In this document: piece by piece, positions 36,335-46,026 of the stretch
How the letters are laid out: every line of letters starts with the position of its first letter
Numbering within the stretch: position 1 is the first letter of the stretch
Assembly: GCF_001610875.1 (NCBI RefSeq)
Contig: NZ_CP011272.1
Location: 753,988 to 817,987 of the forward strand
Reading direction: 5' to 3'
From: Pirellula sp. SH-Sr6A
GTDB taxonomy: Bacteria; Planctomycetota; Planctomycetia; Pirellulales; Pirellulaceae
DNA length: 64,000 nt
Notes under the pieces: generated by a model
What the model was told of the DNA's origin: nothing
Databases searched by the model: none
The model's input: the letters and a program-made list of their open reading frames with translations, nothing else
Translations under genes and position numbers: made by a program

Positions 36335-37179
36335 CTTCCGGTGAATACCTCCGTCGCTGGCCCGGTCATGAAGACGTGGTTGGAGGCCTCATCCCAGCGG
36401 AGCATCAATTGCCCACCAAGTAGATTGTTAAGAATTGTGCGGTCGGTATGGCCAGTTAAAACACCCGCTACGCATACAGCGCTCGCCCCAGTCCCGCATG
36501 CCCAAGTCTCGCCGGAGCCTCGCTCCCAAGTTCGCTGGCGCACTTCACCGCGTGCCAGGACCTCGACGAATTCGACGTTGGTCCGTTTGGGAAATCGATC
36601 ATCTCGTTCGATCAAGGGACCGATACCCAAGACCAATTCATCGGTCGCTTCCGGGACGAAAATTACGCAATGCGGGTTCCCCATGGAGACACAGGTCGCG
36701 TAGAGCTTATGCCCTCGATACTCGAGGGGAATATTGATCGCTGATTCGGTGGGTTGCACCAAAGTTGTCGGGATCTTGGCACCTTCGAGTCGGGGTTCCC
36801 CCATATCGACGGTAATGCGTTCCGCTAATCCGTCCTGGATGTCGAGCTCAAGCTGAAGAACTCCGGCGCCCGTCTCAATGGCGAGCCGTTCCTTCTTTGC
36901 GATACCGTGGTCGTGTACGAATTTGGCGACACAGCGAATACCATTCCCGCACATCTCCGACTCACTGCCATCGGCATTGAACATGCGCATCCGCGCGTCT
37001 GCCTTGTCGCTAGGCAAGATCAGAATCATGCCATCGCCACCCACGCCGAATCGGCGATGAGAGATATCGATCGCGAGCTTCTCCAGATCATCGGGAAGCT
37101 GTGTGTCAAATCCGTTGATGTACACGTAGTCGTTGCCGGCACCGTGCATCTTTGTAAATTCGATTGTTTTCGACATCAT
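36316..37179 (-). CDS. dapF: Diaminopimelate epimerase
   Basis: A 287-residue enzyme converting LL- to meso-diaminopimelate for lysine and peptidoglycan synthesis. It starts FTKMHGAGNDYVYING. The two catalytic cysteines lie in MCGNGIRCVAKF (first Cys) and TWACGTGASAV (Cys). The length is normal. The start is one of two adjacent ATGs at 37179 and 37176, directly after the FHA gene stop. Its presence agrees with recent evidence that planctomycetes make peptidoglycan. Confidence 0.95.
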   Translation of the reverse strand: MMSKTIEFTKMHGAGNDYVYINGFDTQLPDDLEKLAIDISHRRFGVGGDGMILILPSDKADARMRMFNADGSESEMCGNGIRCVAKFVHDHGIAKKERLAIETGAGVLQLELDIQDGLAERITVDMGEPRLEGAKIPTTLVQPTESAINIPLEYRGHKLYATCVSMGNPHCVIFVPEATDELVLGIGPLIERDDRFPKRTNVEFVEVLARGEVRQRTWERGSGETWACGTGASAVCVAGVLTGHTDRTILNNLLGGQLMLRWDEASNHVFMTGPATEVFTGRWQVRP

Positions 37180-37181
37180 CC

Positions 37182-37850
37182 TTATCCAGGTAAACGAAAT
37201 TCGGGATCCGCGATTCCCCGGATCAATTCTGCGAGACGACTATACATTTGCAACATGAGTTGCCAAGTCCCCAGATCGATCTCGATCTTGGGCTTCTTGT
37301 CGTGGATATGCACCGTTTCGATCACTTCGCCCAGCCGGGCATGAAAGTACTCGAACAACTCGGCGAGTTGCGCCGCTTGACTGGGGCTTAATCGATCCGG
37401 TAGTTGTGGGGGTTGGTTTAAATCTCGGAGCATTCGCACGGACTCTGCGAGCCCTGGAGCCAGATCGAAATCCCCGAGATCTTCGCTGGCAGCTCCCTTT
37501 TTGCTTTGTGCCTCTTCAATCGAAGTCTGGTTTTCCTGAACGCGCGACGCGATCTGCTCGTGGGTGCCAAACAACAGCATGCTTCGACCGACATGGATCA
37601 GGTCCCCAAATCGCAGGATACGAAGTTGGCAGTCCTGTCCGTTCACGCGAGTCCCATTCGTGCTTTCCAAGTCTGTCAGGACGAGGTGGTCGTTGTCTTC
37701 CTGAATCTTGCAGTGAAAGCGACTGATTCGCTCGTCATTGAGCTGAATCGAGTTTCCCTCCTCACGGCCGATCGTGATGGGGGTTTTGAGGTCGGAATAG
37801 ACTTTCCCACGATCGGCTCCTTGAACAATCCGGAGCGTCAATTTCGTCAT
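37182..37850 (-). CDS. FHA-domain protein
   Basis: A protein of about 222 residues. The N-terminal 100 residues form a forkhead-associated domain that binds phosphothreonine: ITIGREEGNSIQLNDERISRFHCKI and LTDLESTNGTRVNGQ are the canonical GR...SRxH...S/TNGT motifs. The C-terminal 110 residues are alpha-helical without a known domain. Planctomycetes have many Ser/Thr kinases, and the protein may read their marks. The ATG at 37850 is used; a GTG lies two codons upstream. It is the first gene of the dapF operon. Confidence 0.9.
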   Translation of the reverse strand: MTKLTLRIVQGADRGKVYSDLKTPITIGREEGNSIQLNDERISRFHCKIQEDNDHLVLTDLESTNGTRVNGQDCQLRILRFGDLIHVGRSMLLFGTHEQIASRVQENQTSIEEAQSKKGAASEDLGDFDLAPGLAESVRMLRDLNQPPQLPDRLSPSQAAQLAELFEYFHARLGEVIETVHIHDKKPKIEIDLGTWQLMLQMYSRLAELIRGIADPEFRLPG

Positions 37851-37993
37851 GCCCACCTCGAGTCTCAGTTGATGCGTTTCGTTGGGGTGCCGGGGCTACC
37901 CCTAAATCAATTGGTAAAGGCCAGGTCGTGTAGTTTAGCCTATCTGTCTTGCTCCCAAACCCACACTCTTATGAAATTGGCTACCGCTCCATA

Positions 37994-39001
37994 CTACATC
38001 GGCGCACTGCGATTGCCAAAACCGGAGAAATAGTAAACGGCCCCGATCAACGACACACAAATAAGTAGCAGCCGGAGCGTCGTCGCCATGATCCAAGGAG
38101 AATAACCATCGGGAAGCGACGGGAGTTCTCGAAACAACCCTGCAATCGCAATCTCCAACACGCCTACGCCCCCCGGAGTGATCGGGAGGGTGGCGGCTGC
38201 CATGGCAGGTGGAATCGCTGCGAAGTGTTCCGCCGCCGTTGGCGCTTTCGAAAACAATGCGTTCGATATAAGGAAACACGCGAGCGTAAAACAAATATGA
38301 ACGAGAAGGCTGGAGCCAATGACCTCGACGATCAACCGCGGTCTGCCATGAAACATCATGCAAGCCTTCGCTAGTCGGTAGATAGTATGCCCGGCCCCAG
38401 GGATTCGGCGGAGCCAGTGAAGTGGAATGCGTGCCCCGAAAATGCCTACCAGGGTCAAGATTCCCAATCCCAACCCGCTTAGAACCAAGGCGATCCACTG
38501 GATTGCAGATAGCCGCGGAGAGAGCGAGGGGGCGATGACCATTCCTCCGCTTGCCACCATCAACAGCCCCAACAGGCCGACCGCGCGATCGACCAAAACC
38601 GAGGCGACAACTTCGGTCTTCTTATCCTTCGCGCGCTGGGCTGCCTCGATCGCTTTGAATAGATCTCCACCTACGGAGCCAATACTCACTTGATTAAGGA
38701 GCGTGCCGAGGAATCCAAGCCGAACTGCACTGACGGTGGAGATGGGAACCCCAAGCCCGTTGACGAGCAACTGCCAACGCCAATAACTGATCAAGTGAGC
38801 GGTTAGAACAAAGAAAAAAGCGAGCCCCAGATACGACCAGTTCTTTTCCTGCTCGATAAATCCGTGCCAATCTTTCCGAGACTGAAGAACGATCCAAAGG
38901 ACCGAAAGCCCCAAAATCGCAATCTTCAAGGAGGGCCAAAACCATTTGCGCCCTACCGCGTGCTTCGTTGCGAACGGTTCCCGTGGAGGGGCGCTGCTCA
39001 T
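37994..39001 (-). CDS. Lysylphosphatidylglycerol-synthase-like (UPF0104) membrane protein
   Basis: A 335-residue membrane protein with about eight hydrophobic segments. The family features are GFLGTLLNQVSIGSVGGDLFKAI, VLVDRAVGLLGLL and LPITPGGVGVLEIAI, which mark the flippase-like domain found in MprF and AglD. It probably moves a lipid or lipid-linked compound across the membrane. The ATG at 39001 is used; an upstream open frame has no similarity. It lies downstream of the metK terminator hairpin and is followed by a 143-bp gap before the FHA gene. Confidence 0.82.
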   Translation of the reverse strand: MSSAPPREPFATKHAVGRKWFWPSLKIAILGLSVLWIVLQSRKDWHGFIEQEKNWSYLGLAFFFVLTAHLISYWRWQLLVNGLGVPISTVSAVRLGFLGTLLNQVSIGSVGGDLFKAIEAAQRAKDKKTEVVASVLVDRAVGLLGLLMVASGGMVIAPSLSPRLSAIQWIALVLSGLGLGILTLVGIFGARIPLHWLRRIPGAGHTIYRLAKACMMFHGRPRLIVEVIGSSLLVHICFTLACFLISNALFSKAPTAAEHFAAIPPAMAAATLPITPGGVGVLEIAIAGLFRELPSLPDGYSPWIMATTLRLLLICVSLIGAVYYFSGFGNRSAPM

Positions 39002-39104
39002 AGATATGTCGCAGGGATGGTGACGGAGAATGGTGAGGCGGATTCGCAGCGCTGGCCAAATCGCCGCTCGGAGATCCCTCACAGACACTGGGGTTAGGGA
39101 ATCA

Positions 39105-39132
39105 AGCTAGCGAGTCAACGGACTCGCTAGCT
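39105..39132 (-). terminator. Hairpin terminator downstream of metK
   Basis: A perfect 12-bp stem, AGCTAGCGAGTC paired with GACTCGCTAGCT, around a 4-base loop AACG. It sits 33 bp past the metK stop and before the UPF0104 gene on the same strand. Downstream on the minus strand the sequence is only weakly T-rich, so it may be a strong pause or a processing hairpin rather than a classical terminator. Confidence 0.6.
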
Positions 39133-39164
39133 CGGCCAACCTAAGGGCGACAAACGATCGCCAA

Positions 39165-40331
39165 CTATTTACCGAGGATCGCAGCACCCAGTTTCGCCGC
39201 ATTGTCGGTCTTTTCCCAAGTGAACTCGGGCTCATTGCGACCGAAGTGTCCACCCGAAGAAGTCTTCGAATAGATTGGGCGACGAAGGTCCAAGTACTCG
39301 ATGATGCCGCGAGGGGTCAGATCAAAGAAGGATTGAACGACTTCACAAATCTTTTCGTCCGAGACCTTGCCCGAGCCTTGGGTATCCACACGGACGCTGA
39401 CCGGCTTGCTAACGCCGATTGCATACGCGACTTGCACTTCGCAGCGATCGGCAACGCCTGATGCGACGATGTTCTTCGCAACATGCCGAGCCATGTACGC
39501 AGCGCTACGATCCACCTTGGTCGGATCCTTTCCGCTGAACGCTCCACCACCGTGGCGTCCCCATCCTCCGTACGTATCGACGATGATCTTACGACCGGTC
39601 AGACCGCTGTCACCATGAGGCCCACCCACAACAAACTTGCCAGTTGGATTGATGTGGTAAACAATGCTGTCCGAGACCAATTCCTTTGGCAAGCAGGGCT
39701 TGATCACCTTTTCAATGACGAAGTTCTTAATCTCTTCTTGAGAGACATGCGGAGCGTGTTGGGTCGAAACGACGACATTGTTGATACCGATTGGCTTGAA
39801 GCCATCGTATACCACCGAGACTTGGCTCTTCGAATCAGGCCGAAGCCAGTCGACTTCGTTGTTGAATCGAGCTTCGGTGAGCCGGTTTGTAATGCGGTGG
39901 GCCAACGCGATCGGAAGGGGCATCATTTCGGGGGTGTCATTGCACGCATATCCGAACATGAGACCTTGGTCGCCTGCGCCGATATCCTTTGCGTCGGAAG
40001 AGTCGACACCCATAGCGATGTCGGGACTTTGTTTGTCGAGCGCAACCATCACGTTGCAGGTCCGACCCGAAATGCCGGACTCGTCATCGTCGTAACCGAC
40101 ATCGAGAATCGCTTTGCGAACGACGTCCGCATAATCGACAATCGCTTTGGTCGTAATTTCGCCGACGATCAAAGCCAGACCGGTGGTGACGACGGTCTCG
40201 CAAGCAACACGGCTCATCGGGTCCTGGGCGAGCAGTGCGTCCAACACGCTGTCGGAAATTCGATCCGCCAACTTGTCAGGGTGACCCATCGATACAGATT
40301 CACTTGTAAAAATATACTTGCCCGAAGCCAC
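39165..40331 (-). CDS. metK: S-adenosylmethionine synthetase
   Basis: A 388-residue enzyme making S-adenosylmethionine from ATP and methionine. It starts at GTG 40331 preceded by GGGAGGTC. Motifs include [32 protein letters not shown] (the hexapeptide family signature) and [19 protein letters not shown]. An open frame reaches 40454, but the extra residues do not fit the family. The length is normal. I see no SAM riboswitch in the leader. It is divergent from the secreted hypothetical gene, whose 5' region overlaps the presumed metK leader. Confidence 0.96.
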   Translation of the reverse strand: MASGKYIFTSESVSMGHPDKLADRISDSVLDALLAQDPMSRVACETVVTTGLALIVGEITTKAIVDYADVVRKAILDVGYDDDESGISGRTCNVMVALDKQSPDIAMGVDSSDAKDIGAGDQGLMFGYACNDTPEMMPLPIALAHRITNRLTEARFNNEVDWLRPDSKSQVSVVYDGFKPIGINNVVVSTQHAPHVSQEEIKNFVIEKVIKPCLPKELVSDSIVYHINPTGKFVVGGPHGDSGLTGRKIIVDTYGGWGRHGGGAFSGKDPTKVDRSAAYMARHVAKNIVASGVADRCEVQVAYAIGVSKPVSVRVDTQGSGKVSDEKICEVVQSFFDLTPRGIIEYLDLRRPIYSKTSSGGHFGRNEPEFTWEKTDNAAKLGAAILGK

Positions 40332-40497
40332 GAACGACCTCCCGAGTAGGGAAATTAGGAAACAGGGATTGTTGAGAGATGGTAGTGTAACCCGAGTCTT
40401 GGGTTCCTTGAAGGTCCCAAACGGGCGACGCGGGGATATAATGATGGCATTCATGGTCCTATCTGCCTACATGGGCCCAAACCGGGAGCTGGCGAAA

Positions 40498-42099
40498 ATG
40501 CACGTTTCACCGACGAGAGGACCGAGAGCGAGGGACAGAGCGAGTTGGAGAGGGTCCCTTCCCGTTATAGCGTTCCTCGCTTGGTTGGCCGGGAGCGAAC
40601 TGGCTTTCGCGAAAACGATCATAACCCGCTTCTGCGATCCCTGGCGGGATAGCCAAAGCTCGACGCGAATCGAATGCGACTGCGAAGAAGGTATTTGGAA
40701 CATCCGATTCGCCCTGAAAACCGTCGAAGGACACGAATCGGGCGGGACCAAAACCTCTGCCGGCGGCCCCTCCGAGCAGGAAAAACCTCCCTCGTCGGGG
40801 GTTGTGATGGCCTTCTCCAAAGATGCAAAATCTCCTCTATATTGCTTGGAATTCAGCGGATTGGAGGGGAACTCCCAAGCTCGATGGGACGCCCAAATCC
40901 GACGCAGGGACGGGAGAGTCAAGGAGAGGTGGAGAATCGAAGGTGTGGCGGTCCGGAGAGAAGGCCAGGATCCCGCCATGCAAGTGCTACACGTTCAGGT
41001 TCCGCTGCATGTTTTGAATCCCGTTTATGGTAAGTCCGTGGGGTGCACGGATTCGATTCGCGTTGCTTTGTTGCGGCGAACGGTCGTACAGAATCGGCCC
41101 GTCTGGAGTTCATGGCAGTACTTGACCGATCAGGAGGGAAGCCCGTGGTGTCCTTCTGCGTTCGGCACTCTTCCGGTCGACTCGGAAACCGATCAGGATT
41201 TTTCGTTGCCTGAAGAACCCATGACCTCAAAGACCTTCCGGTTGGCAGCCAACCAGATGCGTAGGGAGTTTCGCCAATACCTAGACGACTCCAAACTACA
41301 GGAACGAACCGTAAATTGGTACGACCAACTGGGGCAGTTTCCTGAATTTAATCCTAAATGGCTTGTGCTCGACTCGCCAGGCCCATCGCATTCGTCCTCA
41401 TCATCTCTCCGCTTGCCAAAGGAGGGGTGGATAGGATTGCCATTCAGCCTGCACGCAAGGTTCGCCGAGGAAGGAACGACCCAGCGAGCGTGGAAGATCG
41501 AGCTCACGCGGGAAGACCGATCCGCAGGTAGCTGGGTGATGGAATGGCTAGGTCAGGGGAGTTTCGGCGTCATTCGCTGGAAGCTCCCCTCTGGGGCGGC
41601 CGGTAAGACAGAGGTGAGGGAGGCAATCGTTTCGTTTTCCCCGACCACCCATCCGAACCGCGAACCCCGTGACGTGGTGATGACCTACCGCGGAACGGCC
41701 AATCTATTGGATTTAGATGTGTACCTCGATGGAGCCCGTGCCGCAGTATCGGTGCTGGAAAGCCCTGCCCCCTGGGAGTTCACCGACGGAGCGCAGGGGT
41801 CTTGGGAAAGTCAGGTCGATTGGAAGCTTTCCATCAGCGGGAGCGCAGTCGAATCGCTTCAGGTCTATCGCGCGTCGCTAACCCCGATCGAGGCGCTCGG
41901 TTTGATTCCCGATGCTCCCTTTGTTTCTTGGTCTGAATGGAGGCCAGAGGATCAGAGACTATGGATAGAACACTTCGCAGAACGCGAAGATCGGGATGGA
42001 GGTTATTTGTTGGAAAGTCTGCTTCATTATTCGGAAAGTGCGATGCGAGCGGCCAAAGGCAACAACGCTAGCAATTCCAAGGTTGACAATCACAAGTAA
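40498..42099 (+). CDS. Secreted protein of unknown function
   Basis: No family was recognised. From the ATG at 40498 (MHVSPTRGPR) the protein has about 533 residues with a signal peptide whose hydrophobic core is LPVIAFLAWLAGSELAFA. ATG codons at 40441 and 40444 would extend it. The rest has alternating hydrophobic and polar residues suggesting mostly beta strands, with RICDPW, ECDCEEGIWNIRF and a linker rich in Gly, Ser and Pro. The C-terminal half contains two similar beta-rich stretches (WKIELTREDRSAGSWVMEWL and WKLSISGSAVES), suggesting a repeated domain. No neighbour reveals its role. Confidence 0.7.
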   Translation: MHVSPTRGPRARDRASWRGSLPVIAFLAWLAGSELAFAKTIITRFCDPWRDSQSSTRIECDCEEGIWNIRFALKTVEGHESGGTKTSAGGPSEQEKPPSSGVVMAFSKDAKSPLYCLEFSGLEGNSQARWDAQIRRRDGRVKERWRIEGVAVRREGQDPAMQVLHVQVPLHVLNPVYGKSVGCTDSIRVALLRRTVVQNRPVWSSWQYLTDQEGSPWCPSAFGTLPVDSETDQDFSLPEEPMTSKTFRLAANQMRREFRQYLDDSKLQERTVNWYDQLGQFPEFNPKWLVLDSPGPSHSSSSSLRLPKEGWIGLPFSLHARFAEEGTTQRAWKIELTREDRSAGSWVMEWLGQGSFGVIRWKLPSGAAGKTEVREAIVSFSPTTHPNREPRDVVMTYRGTANLLDLDVYLDGARAAVSVLESPAPWEFTDGAQGSWESQVDWKLSISGSAVESLQVYRASLTPIEALGLIPDAPFVSWSEWRPEDQRLWIEHFAEREDRDGGYLLESLLHYSESAMRAAKGNNASNSKVDNHK

Positions 42100-42180
42100 G
42101 CCTACGGGGGGTTGGTATTGTTCCGGGGCGAATGAAGGGGCTAGACTGCCCTTTTACCGCCGAAGCCTCTGACCATCCCG

Positions 42181-43245
42181 ATGCCAAACGCAGCTCCGGA
42201 AGTTCTCGTCACGAACTTTCACCGAAGATTTACAGGAGTATCCGCAACCGCAGACGCGGTGCTGTGCGGTATGCATCGCTACTTTTCGACGCGTCTCGTG
42301 GGGAGGCCTCTTCCATCGGCGCCGCAGGTGTTGAGCTTGCATTCGGCATTGTTGCTTTCTCGGCGTCCGCCTCCCAATCGGCCCTTCTCGATATGGCATG
42401 TGCGCCGGAATCTAGAGATGGCGATCGTGATCTTTGCGAGAGATCATTTGAGGCTCCCGATCCGCATCGTGTTTACATCTGCCGCCCAACGTCGCCATTC
42501 ACGAGTGCCTCGCGAGTTGATTTCCAGGATGGATGCAGTCGTCGCGACCACAGCCCAAGCGGCGTCGTATGTCCCGCACTTGGCAAGTGTGGTTCCGCAT
42601 GGAGTCGACACCACGCGTTTTTATCCTGCACCCGATCGGTCCATCGCTTGGAAGAATCTAGGACTGCCCGGCTCGTCTGGCATAGGGATAGTCGGACGCA
42701 TTCGGCATGAAAAAGGGACCGACTGCTTTGTGGAGGCTATGTGCCGTGTACTGACCCAGCGCCCTGATTTTACGGGGGTGATCGTGGGGCGAGCGATGCC
42801 ATCGGATGCGTCCTTTGAGCAGCAACTTAAGCGACGGTTGGAGATGGCCGAATTGAAGAATCGCGTTCTGTTTTTGGGTGAACAACCGCGGGATCGACTC
42901 CCTGAAATCATGCGATCCCTGTCGCTGCTCGTCGCGTCGCCTCGCTACGAGGGTTACGGAATGACACCATTGGAAGCGATGGCAAGCGGAGTGCCGGTCG
43001 TAGCTACCGACACCGGTGTTTACCGTCAAATCATCGACGACGGTAAGAATGGCTACGTCGTCTCGATCGACGATATCGACGGGTTGACCAACGCGATCCT
43101 CCAAGTTACCCGCGATACAGATCAGATGCACCGAATGGGCATCTACGCGCGCGACGTGGCAACCTCTCGCTTATCGATCGACACAGAAGTCTTAGGATAT
43201 GCGGACGTCTACGAACGACTTTGGAAAGGTGAGGTATTCCCATGA
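42181..43245 (+). CDS. Glycosyltransferase family 4
   Basis: A 354-residue GT-B enzyme. The C-terminal nucleotide-sugar domain reads GIVGRIRHEKGTDCFVEAM, VLFLGEQPRDRLPEIMRSL and ASPRYEGYGMTPLEAMASGVPVVATDTG, with the family's E-x7-E-type motif. The N-terminal domain has FTGVSATA and SVVPHGVDTTRFYP. A retaining transferase acting in the cytoplasm on a lipid-linked or core oligosaccharide is expected. It is the first of four overlapping glycosyltransferase genes; its TGA overlaps the next ATG. Confidence 0.88.
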   Translation: MPNAAPEVLVTNFHRRFTGVSATADAVLCGMHRYFSTRLVGRPLPSAPQVLSLHSALLLSRRPPPNRPFSIWHVRRNLEMAIVIFARDHLRLPIRIVFTSAAQRRHSRVPRELISRMDAVVATTAQAASYVPHLASVVPHGVDTTRFYPAPDRSIAWKNLGLPGSSGIGIVGRIRHEKGTDCFVEAMCRVLTQRPDFTGVIVGRAMPSDASFEQQLKRRLEMAELKNRVLFLGEQPRDRLPEIMRSLSLLVASPRYEGYGMTPLEAMASGVPVVATDTGVYRQIIDDGKNGYVVSIDDIDGLTNAILQVTRDTDQMHRMGIYARDVATSRLSIDTEVLGYADVYERLWKGEVFP

Positions 43246-44039
43246 TCGAAAAGACAAAGGCCTTTGTCATCTCATTACCGAGAGCTGTCCATCGCCTCCC
43301 TCAAGTCAATCGAATTGTTAAATCCTCCACTTGGCCGATCGAAATCCTCGAAGCCGTGGACGGTGCTGCGCTTTCGAAGGAGGAAGTCGAGGCGGTTTAT
43401 CAACCCAGGCGTTTCCGACCTATGTATCCCTTCTCGTTACGAAGAGGGGAAATAGGGTGCTTTCTAAGTCACCGCAAAGCTTGGTTGCGAATATTGCGTG
43501 ATGGTTTAGACGCAGCATTGATCTTGGAAGACGATATCGAATTGGAACAGCCACAGTTTGACGGTACGCTTGAGTTCGCCAGAGTGCATGCGGAGCAAGG
43601 GGACTATATTCAATTGCAGGTTCGTGAGACGGGCCCTCATCCAGTTTGCATCGAGCGAATTGGCAAGGATGGGTATCGACGCCAGTTGGTGCAGCCAACA
43701 GTCGTGCCACTTCGAACGACCGCTCAATTGGTCACCCGCGACGCCGCATTCCATTTGTTGGACGCCACGCGCGTATTCGATCGCCCTGTCGATACATTTT
43801 TACAGATGGTATGGGAAACAGGAGTCCGAATGCGGATCGTTGAACCCTCCTTCGTCTGCGAGGTTTCCGAACAACTTGGTACGAACACCATCGGACACAC
43901 GTCACACGGTATTCATTGGAATCGATTGCGACGCGAATTCCTAAGACCCTGGTATCGCCAACGCATTCGCGCGAAATCTCGTGGTATGGCGAAGCGGGAA
44001 GGCGAGAGAACTATTGCACCTTGCTCTCGCGCAGCATGA
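43242..44039 (+). CDS. Glycosyltransferase family 25
   Basis: A 265-residue protein of the lipooligosaccharide-biosynthesis (LOS) beta-galactosyltransferase type. It begins AFVISLPRAVHR, the family opening. Then come LRRGEIGCFLSHRKAWLRI and LEDDIEL, with the DxD-like motif in ALILEDDIE. The donor is often UDP-galactose, but this cannot be assigned. It overlaps its neighbours by four bases on both sides. Confidence 0.82.
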   Translation: MIEKTKAFVISLPRAVHRLPQVNRIVKSSTWPIEILEAVDGAALSKEEVEAVYQPRRFRPMYPFSLRRGEIGCFLSHRKAWLRILRDGLDAALILEDDIELEQPQFDGTLEFARVHAEQGDYIQLQVRETGPHPVCIERIGKDGYRRQLVQPTVVPLRTTAQLVTRDAAFHLLDATRVFDRPVDTFLQMVWETGVRMRIVEPSFVCEVSEQLGTNTIGHTSHGIHWNRLRREFLRPWYRQRIRAKSRGMAKREGERTIAPCSRAA

Positions 44040-44941
44040 TTATCTCTCGATTAAGCGGCGGACTGGGGAATCAGATGTTTCAAGCAGCGGCGGGCGTCGC
44101 CCTGGCTCGTCGTTTGAACCAACCTCTCCTGTGCGATGCTCGGCCCCTCCAGCTAGATGCTTCCCGAAACCTAGGGCTGAATTCATTTCAATTCGATGCA
44201 CCGATCCTCCCCCATTCGGCGGAACTGACCCCCAGTCATACCGCTACCGCTTTACCACCTCTGAAACGCGGCAGCCTCTCCTTCCTGCTTTGGACAATTC
44301 GCAATCGGTCGCGTGTCCTTTATGTGCGGGAAAAGGAACTCGCCTACCACGACGTTCTGAATCGTTTGTCATCCTCGGAACCTAGATCCATTTATCTTCA
44401 TGGATTCTGGCAGTCCCAGCAGTACTTCGCGTGGTGTGGGGACGAGATTCGAAGGCTCTTTAGCTTCCGCGAGAAGCCCTCGATGGAGAACGAGCCTGCT
44501 CGCGAGCGTATTCGATCAAGCAAGTCGATTGCCATTCATGTTCGCCGTGGAGACTACGTCACCAATCCGAAGAATCGTGCAATCTACGCGACTTGCTCAT
44601 TAGACTACTATCGACGCGCGATCGCTTACCTCGTCGAACAATTGGGACAGGAGCATGTTCAGGCCTTTGTGTTCTCAGACGACCCTGACTGGGTCCAGAA
44701 CAATCTTGATATTCCGATCCCCAAAACGGTGATTCGGCACAACACGGATTCCCCGGTCGAGGACCTGCGACTTATGTCTTGTTGCCAACATCATGTTCTG
44801 GCCAACAGTACCTTCAGTTGGTGGGGGGCATGGTTAGCGTTCCATCCACATCAACTCGTAGTCGCACCCAGAGTATGGTATCATGGCCGCCCGCGCGTCG
44901 ACGACAGTATTGTTCCTCCGACTTGGGTCCGATTGGATTGA
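44036..44941 (+). CDS. Glycosyltransferase family 11 (alpha-1,2-fucosyltransferase-like)
   Basis: A 301-residue protein. Its opening RLSGGLGNQMFQAAAGVALA is diagnostic of GT11, as is the GDP-fucose motif IHVRRGDYVTNP. The usual late motif NSTFSWWGAWLA is present. It is predicted to add alpha-1,2-fucose from GDP-fucose to a galactose. The start ATG 44036 overlaps the TGA of the GT25 gene. No GDP-fucose pathway genes are within the window. Confidence 0.88.
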   Translation: MIISRLSGGLGNQMFQAAAGVALARRLNQPLLCDARPLQLDASRNLGLNSFQFDAPILPHSAELTPSHTATALPPLKRGSLSFLLWTIRNRSRVLYVREKELAYHDVLNRLSSSEPRSIYLHGFWQSQQYFAWCGDEIRRLFSFREKPSMENEPARERIRSSKSIAIHVRRGDYVTNPKNRAIYATCSLDYYRRAIAYLVEQLGQEHVQAFVFSDDPDWVQNNLDIPIPKTVIRHNTDSPVEDLRLMSCCQHHVLANSTFSWWGAWLAFHPHQLVVAPRVWYHGRPRVDDSIVPPTWVRLD

Positions 44942-46026
44942 ATAGCAGCGAGTCCGAACCTTCATTTCGTATTTGGGTAGCCCAATCCAGGTCACCGATG
45001 ACGCTCTACACGAGGACATGTCCAAGTCCGAACGTGATCCGCGATCATCATCTCGAAACGTTTCGCCAAACCATCCGCCCGAACGTGAGCGATTGGTTAG
45101 TGTGCCACGAGCCATTTCGCGAGCGAGAATCAACTCTCATTCCTAAGCATCGTCGAATCATGCTGATGGGGGAACCCTCCTCGCTGGCTCGAATCGATTT
45201 GCGATTTCTCAACCAATTCGGCATTCTGGTGTCTCCTTTCCATGTACCGGGGTTTCAAGGGACAACGATCGTTTCGCAACCAGGATTGCCTTGGTTTTTC
45301 GGCTGGAACCGATCGGAAAATCGATGGCTAGATTTTGCTCAGCTTCAAAAGATGGAGTCGATACAAAAGAGACCGGATATATCGGTCGTCGTCTCCAACA
45401 AGTCGTTTCACCGGGGACATCGGATTCGACTGCAGCTGGTGAGGATCCTTCAGCAGCGACTAGGTGAGCGATTGCAAGTTTTTGGAAAGGGCATTCGAGA
45501 GGTTGCAGACAAACGGGACGCAATCGCTCCTTATCAATATCATCTCTCGCTTGAAAACAGCACCGAGCCGAATTACTGGAGTGAGAAGCTTTCGGACGCT
45601 TATTTGGGAGGGGCATTTCCTATCTATTTGGGGTGCACCAACATCGAGCGGTGGTTTGCTCCGGAATCGATGTATCGCATCGAGTTGGACGAGAGGCTGG
45701 CTGAACCCAAGCTATCGATTGCGTTAGAGAATATTGCTGAACGAATAGCGGAATGGCTCGATAGCGATCCGTACCCCAGGCACATTCATGCACTTCGCGA
45801 GGCCCGAGAGCGCGTTTTGCACGACCACTCGTTTTTCGCAGTCTTGCGAGATGCGATCATTACGCTTGGGGAATCTGCGGGAGTTCCAAATCTTGACACC
45901 CCAGACTGGATGCAACCGCAGGCGTCCCCGAAGGGACGTGAGCGGTGGTGGCGAGAGTTAACGAGGGTTTATCACAAATGGACGACTCGCAGTCCGCGAG
46001 TCGCCCCGTCGCCGACTCGGGACTAG
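44938..46026 (+). CDS. Glycosyltransferase family 10 (alpha-1,3/4-fucosyltransferase-like)
   Basis: A protein of about 362 residues from TTG 44938, which overlaps the GT11 stop (TTGA). ATG 44998 is an alternative start. The GT10 signature is clear: PYQYHLSLENSTEPNYWSEK followed by LSDAYLGGAFPIYLG, where the Glu and Lys residues bind GDP-fucose. The C-terminal tail is basic. Its end overlaps the stop of secA by four bases on the other strand. With GT11 next door, a difucosylated (Lewis-like) glycan is a plausible product, by inference. Confidence 0.85.
   Translation: MNSSESEPSFRIWVAQSRSPMTLYTRTCPSPNVIRDHHLETFRQTIRPNVSDWLVCHEPFRERESTLIPKHRRIMLMGEPSSLARIDLRFLNQFGILVSPFHVPGFQGTTIVSQPGLPWFFGWNRSENRWLDFAQLQKMESIQKRPDISVVVSNKSFHRGHRIRLQLVRILQQRLGERLQVFGKGIREVADKRDAIAPYQYHLSLENSTEPNYWSEKLSDAYLGGAFPIYLGCTNIERWFAPESMYRIELDERLAEPKLSIALENIAERIAEWLDSDPYPRHIHALREARERVLHDHSFFAVLRDAIITLGESAGVPNLDTPDWMQPQASPKGRERWWRELTRVYHKWTTRSPRVAPSPTRD

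Noticed and set aside
37935..38498. A 187-codon minus-strand open frame overlapping the UPF0104 gene
   Set aside because: It is in another frame of the membrane-protein gene, which has clear family motifs.
40332..40497. Possible SAM riboswitch in front of metK
   Set aside because: No SAM-I or SAM-II type core could be recognised in the leader, and the region overlaps the 5' end of the divergent gene.
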